Positions 1 to 6,991 of a stretch of DNA of 64,000 nucleotides are shown piece after piece. The first letter of the stretch is position 1; every line of letters begins with the position of its first letter. The notes under the pieces are model-generated. The model made no database searches. It was not told the DNA's origin and saw only the letters and a list, made by a program, of their open reading frames with translations. The position numbers and the translations under genes were made by a program. This DNA comes from Ruminococcus sp. (GTDB lineage Bacteria; Bacillota; Clostridia; Oscillospirales; Ruminococcaceae). The stretch is from positions 1 through 64,000 of the forward strand of contig SVNW01000004.1 in NCBI GenBank assembly GCA_015066745.1, written 5' to 3'.

Positions 1-101
1 AATGTCCATTCCTTATTTTCAGGGTTTCCGAAAATAAATTTAAATAATCTGTCCTTATACTCACGGTTTGTGCCTGTTATTGTTTCTCTTTCATATGTCA
101 T
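1..101 (-). CDS. Rpn-type nuclease, N-terminal part (runs off the left edge)
   Basis: The first 33 codons match, residue for residue as far as visible, the start of the two complete Rpn-type proteins that follow (they begin MTYERETITGTNREYKDRLF). The start codon lies in the same context, followed upstream by the same CTCCTGTCATTTATTATATA-type spacer. It is therefore the third member of a head-to-tail array, and the rest lies outside the window. Function by family: PD-(D/E)XK nuclease of the recombination-promoting nuclease/putative transposase group. I cannot tell whether the full copy is intact. Confidence 0.8.
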   Translation of the reverse strand, partial: MTYERETITGTNREYKDRLFKFIFGNPENKEWT

Positions 102-154
102 TGTGTTGTTCTCCTGTCATTTATTATATATTCAAATTTCAAAATAATCGAAAA

Positions 155-1087
155 TCAAGAATAAATTTCTCCGCACTTTGCTTCAAATTCCGCAACCGTC
201 ATATCTGCCTCTTCTGCTGCCTGTGACAACGTAAGTATTCCTTTGGTTACAAGCTTTATAAGCGTTTTCAATGTGCCTTCTTCTCTGCCTTCCGCTCTAC
301 CTTCTGCTCTACCTTCTTCTCTACCTTCCGCTCTACCTTCTTCTCTTCCTTCTTCCCTTGTCTCGTTAAGCGTTCTTTCTTCATCATATTCGGTAATACA
401 CATACGCTTCACCTCCGCTTTGTTTATCATTAAAAACTGTTTTATCATAGAATTATCCGGCAAATCCTCAACTGCTTTATCTATCGCTTCTTCCAGATTG
501 TCCGAATCTTTTTGATACATACGAACCCTGTCTATAAAAAATGCATATTCCTCCAGTGGTTTGCATGCTTCCATCAATTCTTTATTATGTCCGTAATTTA
601 CATTTATCATCGTCACTATGACTTCTATGTCTGACTCAGAATCAAAAGAATCACTTAGTTTTAAAATCGTTTTGTCGTCTTTTTCGCTTGTTCCGTTATA
701 AAAACAAATACATTTTGGTGTCGGGGCTTTTTGTTGCTTTGAGCTGTATTTACGATACTCCTGACTCGTTTCTATATATCTGCTGTAAACCATTCCGGCA
801 TAAACAAAAAATCTCATTGGCATATTCGGATTGAATGATGACTGCTGTTCATAAAAACTCATTGTATCGGCAATCAGGAAAGATACATCGTTTTTCATAT
901 TCATATATACCACGTTTTCAAGGGTCGTCAGTTTTATATCATCAGGATTTGTGTATGATGAACCGTTTACAGCATTATACAAACTTAATGTCCATTCCTT
1001 ATTTTCAGGGTTTCCAAAAATAAATTTAAATAATCTGTCCTTATACTCACGATTTGTGCCTGTTATTGTTTCTCTTTCGTATGTCAT
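155..1087 (-). CDS. Rpn family recombination-promoting nuclease / putative transposase (310 aa)
   Basis: The protein fits the Rpn/PDDEXK_2 family: an N-terminal segment with YKDRLFKFIFG, then an acidic/EQQ stretch (NDVSFLI followed by FYEQQSSF around residues 65-82) that resembles the PD-(D/E)XK catalytic core in its D...ExQ form. The C-terminal third holds a low-complexity run of EEGR/AEGR units, predicted helical and strongly charged, followed by a short helical tail (LIKLVTKGILTLSQAAEE). Known members cut DNA and stimulate RecA-independent recombination; that activity here is inference. It differs from the next copy mainly by lacking eight residues of the EGR run and a few tail substitutions (TLKT versus ALQT, VTKG versus VAKG). 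AGGAGAAC upstream serves as ribosome binding site. It lies between two sister copies. Confidence 0.85.
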   Translation of the reverse strand: MTYERETITGTNREYKDRLFKFIFGNPENKEWTLSLYNAVNGSSYTNPDDIKLTTLENVVYMNMKNDVSFLIADTMSFYEQQSSFNPNMPMRFFVYAGMVYSRYIETSQEYRKYSSKQQKAPTPKCICFYNGTSEKDDKTILKLSDSFDSESDIEVIVTMINVNYGHNKELMEACKPLEEYAFFIDRVRMYQKDSDNLEEAIDKAVEDLPDNSMIKQFLMINKAEVKRMCITEYDEERTLNETREEGREEGRAEGREEGRAEGRAEGREEGTLKTLIKLVTKGILTLSQAAEEADMTVAEFEAKCGEIYS

Positions 1088-1140
1088 TGTGTTGTTCTCC
1101 TGTCATTTATTATATATTCAAATTTCAAAATAATCGAAAA

Positions 1141-2097
1141 TCAAGAATAAATTTCTCCGCACTTTGCTTCAAATTCCGCAACTGTCATATCTGCCTCTTC
1201 TGCCGCCTGTGACAGCGTAAGTATTCCTTTGGCGACAAGCTTTATAAGTGTTTGCAATGCGCCTTCTTCTCTGCCTTCCGCTCTACCTTCCGCTCTACCT
1301 TCTTCTCTTCCTTCTGCTCTACCTTCTTCTCTGCCTTCCGCTCTACCTTCTTCTCTTCCTTCTTCCCTCGTCTCATTAAGCGTTCTTTCTTCATCATATT
1401 CGGTAATACACATACGCTTCACCTCCGCTTTGTTTATCATTAAAAACTGTTTTATCATAGAATTATCCGGCAAATCCTCAACTGCTTTATCTATCGCTTC
1501 TTCCAGATTGTCCGAATCTTTTTGATACATACGAACCCTGTCTATAAAAAATGCATATTCCTCCAGTGGTTTGCATGCTTCCATCAATTCTTTATTATGT
1601 CCGTAATTTACATTTATCATCGTCACTATGACTTCTATGTCTGACTCAGAATCAAAAGAATCACTTAGTTTTAAAATCGTTTTGTCGTCTTTTTCGCTTG
1701 TTCCGTTATAAAAACAAATACATTTTGGTGTCGGGGCTTTTTGTTGCTTTGAGCTGTATTTACGATACTCCTGACTCGTTTCTATATATCTGCTGTAAAC
1801 CATTCCGGCATAAACAAAAAATCTCATTGGCATATTCGGATTGAATGATGACTGCTGTTCATAAAAACTCATTGTATCGGCAATCAGGAAAGATACATCG
1901 TTTTTCATATTCATATATACCACGTTTTCAAGGGTCGTCAGTTTTATATCATCAGGATTTGTGTATGATGAACCGTTTACAGCATTATACAAACTTAATG
2001 TCCATTCCTTATTTTCAGGGTTTCCAAAAATAAATTTAAATAATCTGTCCTTATACTCACGATTTGTGCCTGTTATTGTTTCTCTTTCATATGTCAT
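1141..2097 (-). CDS. Rpn family recombination-promoting nuclease / putative transposase (318 aa)
   Basis: Second complete copy, identical to its neighbour over about the first 250 residues, including synonymous positions for long stretches, so the duplication is recent or kept uniform by gene conversion. Same domain order: PD-(D/E)XK-like core in the N-terminal half, charged EEGR/AEGR run (eight residues longer here), helical tail. The ribosome binding site AGGAGAACAC precedes the ATG. Beyond this copy (2098-2248) the array stops and the sequence changes, so this is the first gene of the array in the direction of transcription. A role in recombination or DNA mobility is family knowledge; nothing here shows which DNA it acts on. 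Confidence 0.85.
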   Translation of the reverse strand: MTYERETITGTNREYKDRLFKFIFGNPENKEWTLSLYNAVNGSSYTNPDDIKLTTLENVVYMNMKNDVSFLIADTMSFYEQQSSFNPNMPMRFFVYAGMVYSRYIETSQEYRKYSSKQQKAPTPKCICFYNGTSEKDDKTILKLSDSFDSESDIEVIVTMINVNYGHNKELMEACKPLEEYAFFIDRVRMYQKDSDNLEEAIDKAVEDLPDNSMIKQFLMINKAEVKRMCITEYDEERTLNETREEGREEGRAEGREEGRAEGREEGRAEGRAEGREEGALQTLIKLVAKGILTLSQAAEEADMTVAEFEAKCGEIYS

Positions 2098-2248
2098 TGT
2101 GTTGTTCTCCTGTCATTTATTATTATTTCTTTGATTTAGTCCGGCAATAAAGTTTTTCTCATAAAAACTATGACTTTATTTAATTTTATTATAATTCAGA
2201 ACAAAGCAAAAGTCAAGCGTTACCAGCACATTTTTGGTAAAACAAGGA

Positions 2249-2277
2249 TTGACATTTTAACATGGTTTTGATATAAT
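2249..2277 (+). promoter_or_regulatory. Sigma-A promoter for the methyltransferase gene
   Basis: TTGACA at 2249-2254 and TATAAT at 2272-2277 with a 17-bp spacer: a perfect match to the housekeeping consensus, 35 bp before the chosen start codon. Confidence 0.85.
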
Positions 2278-2311
2278 AGACGTAAAAAACAGAACTATGG
2301 AGGAATCTTCA

Positions 2312-3097
2312 ATGGAGATTATTGACAAAAACTTAGATGGCGGAAAAGCTTTTGACTGGGGAAAAACTTCATCTGATTATGCAAAATATCGTGACATTTA
2401 CCCACATGAATTTTATAAGAAAATCATTGACCAAAATTTGTGTATAAAAGGACAGAATATACTTGATCTGGGTACAGGAACGGGGGTTTTACCGAGAAAT
2501 ATGTATTCTTATGGCGGAAAGTGGACAGGTACGGACATTTCCGAAAATCAGATAGAACAGGCAAAGATTTTGTCAGAAGGTATGGATATTGAGTATTACG
2601 CTTATTCGGCTGAAAATTTAAAATTTGAGGAAAATTCATTTGATGTGATTACAGCCTGTCAATGTTTCTGGTACTTTGACCATGAAAATATCATGCCGAA
2701 GTTATATAATTTTTTAAAAAAAGACGGACGAATCCTTGTGCTGTATATGGCATGGCTACCTTTTGAAGATAAAATCGCAGGCGAAAGCGAAAAAATCGTA
2801 CTCAGATACAGCCCGAACTGGAGCGGAGCCGGAGAAACCATGCACCCGATACATATTCCGGAGTGTTACAAGGAAAAATTTGAACTTATATATCACGATG
2901 AATACAAACTAAACGTTCATTTCACCCGTGAAAGCTGGAACGGAAGAATGAAAGCCTGTCGTGGCGTAGGCGCTTCCCTTACCCCCGACGAAGTAAACCG
3001 ATGGGAAACCGAACATCTCGCAATGCTCGAAAAAACAGCCCCCGACGAATTTGATATCCTGCATTACGGTGCGATCGCCGAACTTAAAAAGAAATAG
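2312..3097 (+). CDS. Class I SAM-dependent methyltransferase (261 aa)
   Basis: The Rossmann motif I is clear (ILDLGTGTGVLPRNM, about residues 50-64), followed by an acidic motif II (WTGTDISENQIEQAK) and motif IV/post-I region (FDVITACQCFWYFDHE). This is the Methyltransf_11/25 type of small-molecule or unknown-substrate methyltransferase. The substrate cannot be read from sequence. An upstream in-frame ATG at 2297 exists, but GGAGGA at 2299-2304 sits 7 nt before the ATG at 2312 and would be inside the longer reading, so 2312 is preferred. It is a single-gene unit with its own consensus promoter and a terminator 40 bp downstream. GC content is a little higher in the 3' third (CCCCCGACGAA codons) than around it. 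Confidence 0.8.
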   Translation: MEIIDKNLDGGKAFDWGKTSSDYAKYRDIYPHEFYKKIIDQNLCIKGQNILDLGTGTGVLPRNMYSYGGKWTGTDISENQIEQAKILSEGMDIEYYAYSAENLKFEENSFDVITACQCFWYFDHENIMPKLYNFLKKDGRILVLYMAWLPFEDKIAGESEKIVLRYSPNWSGAGETMHPIHIPECYKEKFELIYHDEYKLNVHFTRESWNGRMKACRGVGASLTPDEVNRWETEHLAMLEKTAPDEFDILHYGAIAELKKK

Positions 3098-3137
3098 TGC
3101 TATTACTATGTTAATACAACTCAATAGCAACTTTATG

Positions 3138-3161
3138 CCCCACCTTGCAAGTGGGGTTTTC
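3138..3161 (+). terminator. Rho-independent terminator after the methyltransferase gene
   Basis: CCCCAC (3138-3143) pairs with GTGGGG (3151-3156) around a 7-nt loop, followed by TTTTCTT. Confidence 0.8.
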
Positions 3162-3165
3162 TTAT

Positions 3166-3204
3166 GAAAAAACTCCTGCTACAAGGAGTAAGGTGTAGCA
3201 GGAG
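3166..3204 (-). terminator. Terminator of the 3252-3992 dockerin gene (twin of the one at 4174)
   Basis: Read on the minus strand: CTCCTGCTACA, a 10-nt loop, TGTAGCAGGAG, then TTTTTT. The 11-bp stem is perfect. The same stem, and most of the flanking sequence, recurs at 4174-4213 behind the next dockerin gene. Confidence 0.85.
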
Positions 3205-3251
3205 CGGAGAGTGTATTAATTTTTTTGGTGTGTAAGAAAAATAATGTACTT

Positions 3252-3992
3252 TTATCCAAGCTTTACATCTTCGCACATGATATACTGCTTTAAGTGTGCA
3301 AGGTCAGCGATGTTTGTCTTTCCGTCTGCATTACAGTCGAAGTTGATTATCTGGTTATCATTCCACTCTGCATCGCCAATCAAATAAAGACTTAATGCCG
3401 TAAGGTCTGTAAGGTCTGTCACATTATCACCGTTATAGTCGGGGATCAGAGGTAAAAGAATATCAGGCTGTATCACAAAATCAGGATCAACGGATATTTC
3501 AAGTAAATCTTTGCTGTAGCCCTGTGATTCAATGTAACTTTCAATAGCTTTTGCTGATTCTTCATTGCCTGCGATAATTTCCACCTTGCTCTTTGCCGGG
3601 TCATCGAGGTTGAGTTTGTCGCCGACTGTACGCCAGTCAAGGTCTTTATTATCCTTTAGATATGCATTTACAACATCAAGGAGTTCGTAGATAAATTTGA
3701 ATGGTTCAAATGAATCACTGATTTCTTTGTCATTGATGATGTCGTCGGGGGTTGGGAGAATTGCATCTGCCGGTATAAGTGTAACACCTTCAGGAGTCAT
3801 ATCTTCAATTATCGGATTACCTTCTTCATCAAAACCGACCAATTCATCATATATTCCGCCTAAAATTTCATTTCCATCTGCATCAACGCCTAGTACTTTA
3901 GCTTCTGCATTTACTTGAAGAACGTTAAAAGAACCAGCGGATAAGATTGCAACTGCGGATAAAACTGCGAGTAATGATTTAAACTTTTTCAT
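3252..3992 (-). CDS. Secreted dockerin protein of unknown function (246 aa)
   Basis: Residues 1-29 form a signal peptide (MKKFKSLLAVLSAVAILSAG core, cleavage near VNA-EA). The middle (30-185) has no motif I recognise; it is acidic and holds a VLGVDADGNEILGG-type segment. The last 60 residues are a type I dockerin: first repeat DYNGDNVTDLTDLTALSLYL, second repeat DCNADGKTNIADLAHLKQYI, with Asp/Asn at the calcium positions. Dockerins bind cohesins on a scaffoldin, so the protein should end up in or on a cellulosome-like complex outside the cell. No catalytic domain is visible; a regulatory, inhibitor or structural role is equally open. GGAGGAATTTTTT precedes the ATG. It is separately terminated. 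Confidence 0.85.
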   Translation of the reverse strand: MKKFKSLLAVLSAVAILSAGSFNVLQVNAEAKVLGVDADGNEILGGIYDELVGFDEEGNPIIEDMTPEGVTLIPADAILPTPDDIINDKEISDSFEPFKFIYELLDVVNAYLKDNKDLDWRTVGDKLNLDDPAKSKVEIIAGNEESAKAIESYIESQGYSKDLLEISVDPDFVIQPDILLPLIPDYNGDNVTDLTDLTALSLYLIGDAEWNDNQIINFDCNADGKTNIADLAHLKQYIMCEDVKLG

Positions 3993-4035
3993 AAAAAATT
4001 CCTCCTAATTAAATTATACTTTTAATGTACGAATG

Positions 4036-4062
4036 TTGAGATACTCTATTTGAGATACTCTA
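4036..4062 (-). repeat. Direct repeat in the upstream region of the 3252-3992 gene
   Basis: TTGAGATACTCTA occurs at 4036-4048 and 4050-4062, a 14-bp period, about 45-70 bp before the start codon. It could be a tandem operator. Confidence 0.5.
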
Positions 4063-4173
4063 TAAATATAACAATCGAACAGGCTGAAATGTTGGATTTA
4101 AAAATTAATTTGTAGGAATTAATAAATTGAGTATTGATTTTTTGTAAACATTGTATATTAGCGATGTGGAAAT

Positions 4174-4213
4174 AAAAAAACTCCTGCTACAAGGAGTACG
4201 GGTGTAGCAGGAG
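4174..4213 (-). terminator. Terminator of the 4271-5230 dockerin gene
   Basis: CTCCTGCTACA (4181-4191) pairs perfectly with TGTAGCAGGAG (4203-4213); on the minus strand a TTTTTTTATT run follows. Stem and flanks match those at 3166-3204. Confidence 0.85.
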
Positions 4214-4270
4214 TGGAGAGTGTATTAAATTTTTATGTACAAAAAATTGTATCTTTGTTTAAAAAAATAT

Positions 4271-5230
4271 TTATCTGGGTACTATGTCATTTACAATAGC
4301 CTCTTTAAAAGTAGCTAAGTCAGCAAGATTTACAACACCATCGGTCTGATAATCTGCACTTGCATACTGACGATCATCAAATTCAATATCGCCAAGCAAG
4401 TATAATGAAAGATATGTAAGATCTGTAAGATCAACATTCTTATCATCATTTATATCTCCAAGTATATATTCAGGTGATTGGACTACACCATTACTGAGTA
4501 TTGTTTTATAAGCTGACTGATATTTCTCTACATCATCATACAATGCAATACGGTATCCAGTACAGTTTTCATTTGAGTTTATAGTATGTTCCATGATATT
4601 CTTGCAGACAGTTTCACTTATATACATATAATCAACGTATGAAAGTACTGAACCAGTTTCATTTATATATTCAAGTGCAACTTCTTTATATCCTGCATCT
4701 GAAAGAGTATCATATGGCTTTACTTCCTTACTTGGGTCTTTTAAGCCAAATCCAAATTCATCTGTCTTATATGTTGCATATTCACCGTCATACTCATCAA
4801 TTACCTTTTGAGCTTCTTCCATATTCTTTGTGCCTATCTGATGTACCTTTTTTCCGTTTTCATCATAGAAAAATACATATACAATAGTTGGCTGTGGTTT
4901 ATTGAAAGCTTCTTTAATAGTTTCCTTGTATGTTTCTATCATTTCAACAGGAATCTCAAAAGGTGCATTTTCAGGTGTGTATTCTTCCACTTCACATGAA
5001 ATATAACCCGGTATTACATTGAGTTTTTCAATTTCATCCTTGTCAAACACTCTGTATTCATGTGTAAATTTAGTACCGTTTACTTCATAATTGTAACGAA
5101 CCTGATATTTGTAGAAGTTTACACAGTCTTTTACATAATCATTGTAGTTCATGCTTTCTGCACTTACAAAAGGAACTGCCATAGTAGCTGTTAAACATAA
5201 ACTTAAAACGCCTGATAAAAGTTTTTTCAT
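4271..5230 (-). CDS. Secreted dockerin protein of unknown function (319 aa)
   Basis: The signal peptide is MKKLLSGVLSLCLTATMAVP with cleavage near SAES. A ~230-residue mature part has no recognisable enzyme motif; it is rich in Tyr, Lys and Glu. A type I dockerin closes the protein (repeats DINDDKNVDLTDLTYLSLYL and DYQTDGVVNLADLATFKEAI); the second repeat has Tyr and Gln at positions usually Asn/Asp, so calcium binding may be weaker there. The gene lies downstream of an ECF sigma/anti-sigma pair transcribed the same way. A copy of the bipartite motif found upstream of that sigma gene lies 180-211 bp before its start, which suggests it belongs to the sigma regulon (inference). AGGAGGAATTTGT precedes the ATG. 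Confidence 0.85.
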   Translation of the reverse strand: MKKLLSGVLSLCLTATMAVPFVSAESMNYNDYVKDCVNFYKYQVRYNYEVNGTKFTHEYRVFDKDEIEKLNVIPGYISCEVEEYTPENAPFEIPVEMIETYKETIKEAFNKPQPTIVYVFFYDENGKKVHQIGTKNMEEAQKVIDEYDGEYATYKTDEFGFGLKDPSKEVKPYDTLSDAGYKEVALEYINETGSVLSYVDYMYISETVCKNIMEHTINSNENCTGYRIALYDDVEKYQSAYKTILSNGVVQSPEYILGDINDDKNVDLTDLTYLSLYLLGDIEFDDRQYASADYQTDGVVNLADLATFKEAIVNDIVPR

Positions 5231-5241
5231 ACAAATTCCTC

Positions 5242-5349
5242 CTATACAATAGATCTACCTAATAACATATTTGATAAGGTGTTTAAATCAATACTGTTTA
5301 CGACTTTGTTGTTATCGAAATCCGCCAAACATTTTGCGACATCTGACAC
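5242..5349 (-). pseudogene. Orphan dockerin-repeat fragment in the leader of the 4271-5230 gene
   Basis: The minus strand encodes, in one frame ending at TAG 5244-5242, a single dockerin-like repeat: ADFDNNKVVNSIDLNTLSNM followed by LLG. Spacing of the Asp/Asn positions and the hydrophobic LNTLSNMLLG helix fit a dockerin second repeat. The upstream codons (SDVAKCL) run back to about 5349, where a GTG follows GGGGGT. There is no signal peptide or first repeat, so I read it as a remnant of a dockerin gene 3' end rather than a functional gene. Confidence 0.55.
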
Positions 5350-5409
5350 ACCCCCTATCACTATAAGATGTAAAGCATAAAAGCATATTACTTTTTTACC
5401 CTACTCATA

Positions 5410-5441
5410 AATAATAACAATATATAAGCATAAATCCTGAC
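5410..5441 (-). promoter_or_regulatory. ECF-type promoter candidate, copy 1 (upstream of the 4271-5230 dockerin gene)
   Basis: On the minus strand GTCAGGA (5441-5435), 16 bp, GTTATTATT (5418-5410). The same two blocks with the same 16-bp gap occur at 6491-6522 and 6779-6810. Flanking TTTTCTT before GTCAGGA is also shared. Layout fits a -35/-10 pair of an ECF sigma factor. Confidence 0.55.
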
Positions 5442-5523
5442 AAGAAAATTGAATTCAAAAGTGAGTTCTATCTTTTCAACAAATCTTGCAGTGATATATT
5501 GTCGAATTTAAACAAAAATAATG

Positions 5524-6201
5524 TTATCCTACTTTTTTTATAGAATTTGCAATATCAAATAATAATTTTTTTTCTGAGTTCATTTTTAAACTAAATAAAT
5601 ATTCACCATTATCCCAAATTAAATGATGATAATTATGATTATCTACATAATAAAATGCACTATATTCATCTAACATAACTATTTCAATAATTGCATCTTC
5701 GGTATTAATAGCGAAACCACCATTTATTACATATTGACTATAACCAATATAAATATCTTCTTTTATATAATCAATGCTATTTTCTGTAATATCTGAATAT
5801 TTAGAAATTACTTCATACCCACTCAAATCATAAGTAATTTCATAAATCTCTTCAATGGTTTCAGGCACTTGCTTATCATCTGCAGGAGTTATAACAGAAT
5901 ATTTTTCAAATATATCAAATTTTATATTTACAAACACTTCCCTCAATGCATCAATTTTAACCACCGAAACAGTTGACGCAATCACCAATGCACCAATGGC
6001 TACAGCTGTTCTTTTAAATGTGTTGTTTATAAAAGGATAATAAATTTTATTACGCCGTTTTATAAGTCTGGACATCTTCTTTTCAAATTTTCTTGAAAAA
6101 ATATGTTCTTCACATTGTTTCGGCAACATATCCGTATATTCTGATAAAAGTGCTTCACTGACTGCATTTTTAAAATTGTCATCAGACACATTGCTCATCA
6201 T
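5524..6201 (-). CDS. Anti-sigma-factor-like membrane protein with DUF4367-like C-terminus (225 aa)
   Basis: It has an N-terminal cytoplasmic part of about 60 residues rich in Lys/Arg, one membrane segment (AVAIGALVIASTVSVV, about 63-79), and an extracellular part ending in a DUF4367-like segment (HHLIWDNGEYLFSLKM). This is the usual layout of anti-sigma proteins paired with ECF factors in Clostridia: the N-terminus would hold the sigma factor until a surface signal releases it. The start is set at the ATG at 6201, 7 nt behind AAGGAG; a longer reading to 6291 lies inside the sigma gene. The start overlaps the sigma gene by 20 nt, so translation is likely coupled. The N-terminus lacks an obvious zinc-binding HxxxCxxC motif. 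Confidence 0.7.
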   Translation of the reverse strand: MMSNVSDDNFKNAVSEALLSEYTDMLPKQCEEHIFSRKFEKKMSRLIKRRNKIYYPFINNTFKRTAVAIGALVIASTVSVVKIDALREVFVNIKFDIFEKYSVITPADDKQVPETIEEIYEITYDLSGYEVISKYSDITENSIDYIKEDIYIGYSQYVINGGFAINTEDAIIEIVMLDEYSAFYYVDNHNYHHLIWDNGEYLFSLKMNSEKKLLFDIANSIKKVG

Positions 6202-6718
6202 TATCCAACTCCTTTTTAAGTATTTTCTTCCCTCGTTCAAGTCTTTTCCATACAGCTGATTTGGAAATCCTGAACATTTCGGCAATTTCATTACTACTAA
6301 ACCCTAGAACATAATACATCAGAAAAACATCTTTATAACTTTCAGGCAACCCGGAAATCTTCTCGACAACTCTCTTGTATTCATATTTTTCAAGAATATC
6401 ACTGCTTTCGGATATATTATCGTCCATCTCCGTATTACGCTCGGACCTTTTTTTATTCTGATTGAATATGTTTATAGAAGTGTTTCTAATAATAATAACA
6501 ATATAAGCCTCAAGTTCCTGACAAGAAAATAAAGAAATTTTTTTAAAATTATTTGCAACAGATAAAAACGCGTGCCCAACAGCATCTTCGGCATCGTGTG
6601 AATTTCTGAGAATAGAATACGCTATCGCATACATACGGTGTCTGTATTTTAAATATAATTCTTCAAATTTATCTTTATCATTCTCATCATCAATTATTGT
6701 AAAGCATACCCCCAACAT
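6182..6718 (-). CDS. ECF-type RNA polymerase sigma factor (178 aa)
   Basis: Sigma region 2 is visible at about residues 17-85 (FEELYLKYRHRMYAIAYSIL, then DAEDAVGHAFLSV). Region 4 is at about 120-172 (LPESYKDVFLMYYVLGFSSN followed by the helix-turn-helix EIAEMFRISKSAVWKRLERG). No region 1 or 3, as in ECF factors. It is followed by an overlapping membrane anti-sigma candidate and, 300 bp further on, a dockerin gene. The bipartite motif GTCAGGA-16-GTTATTATT lies 61-92 bp upstream of the start, consistent with autoregulation. AAGGAG lies 9 nt before the ATG. A further copy of the motif falls inside this gene. Confidence 0.88.
   Translation of the reverse strand: MLGVCFTIIDDENDKDKFEELYLKYRHRMYAIAYSILRNSHDAEDAVGHAFLSVANNFKKISLFSCQELEAYIVIIIRNTSINIFNQNKKRSERNTEMDDNISESSDILEKYEYKRVVEKISGLPESYKDVFLMYYVLGFSSNEIAEMFRISKSAVWKRLERGKKILKKELDNDEQCV
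6491..6522 (-). promoter_or_regulatory. ECF-type promoter candidate, copy 2 (inside the sigma gene)
   Basis: GTCAGGA (6522-6516), 16 bp, GTTATTATT (6499-6491) on the minus strand, within codons for QELEAYIVIII. It shares GCTTATAT with copy 1 as well. It could be an internal promoter for the anti-sigma gene, the source of copy 1 by duplication, or a coding coincidence. Confidence 0.35.
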
Positions 6719-6778
6719 AAACTCTTTCTCCTTTTTTTAAATGAGATCTCTAAAAAAGACTTTATTAATGCTTCTATT

Positions 6779-6810
6779 AATAATAACAAAACAACTCATT
6801 GATTCCTGAC
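6779..6810 (-). promoter_or_regulatory. ECF-type promoter candidate, copy 3 (upstream of the sigma gene)
   Basis: GTCAGGA (6810-6804), 16 bp, GTTATTATT (6787-6779) on the minus strand, preceded by TTTTTCT. It ends 61 bp before the sigma start codon. It is the best-placed copy and would make the sigma factor autoregulatory. Confidence 0.55.
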
Positions 6811-6931
6811 AGAAAAATAAAAAATTTTTTAAAAAATTTTTGTAAAAGAGAAAAAATACTTTTGTATATTATAAAAAAGCAAAGAAAATATGCAAAAACA
6901 AAAATACTTCAACCTACCGCTAACTAAAAAA

Positions 6932-6963
6932 ATTCCGCAGAAATCTGAAAAAATCTGCGGAAT
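6932..6963 (-). terminator. Terminator (bidirectional) after the phosphotransferase gene
   Basis: ATTCCGCAGA (6932-6941) and TCTGCGGAAT (6954-6963) form a perfect 10-bp stem; the minus strand continues with TTTTTTTAG. Confidence 0.8.
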
Positions 6964-6991
6964 CTGTTTTTGCTATATGTGATGTCACGTA

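Larger units (their letters stand above)
1..2120 (-). repeat. Tandem direct repeat of the Rpn gene unit (about 1 kb period)
   Basis: Start codons of successive copies lie 986 bp and 1010 bp apart. The 24-bp difference falls entirely in the EEGR/AEGR-coding run (about 275-360 versus 1260-1370 on the plus strand, a CCTTCTGCTCTA/CCTTCTTCTCT minisatellite). Spacers between copies, with TTATTATATATTCAAATTTC, are the same. Everything else is nearly identical. Confidence 0.9.

Noticed and set aside
275..365. Short repeats in the Rpn genes looked like a CRISPR or minisatellite array
   Set aside because: They encode the EEGR/AEGR protein run in frame, with no spacers of even length.
1..2120. Insertion sequence or transposon
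   Set aside because: No terminal inverted repeats or target duplications are visible around the Rpn units; the family name transposase is historical.
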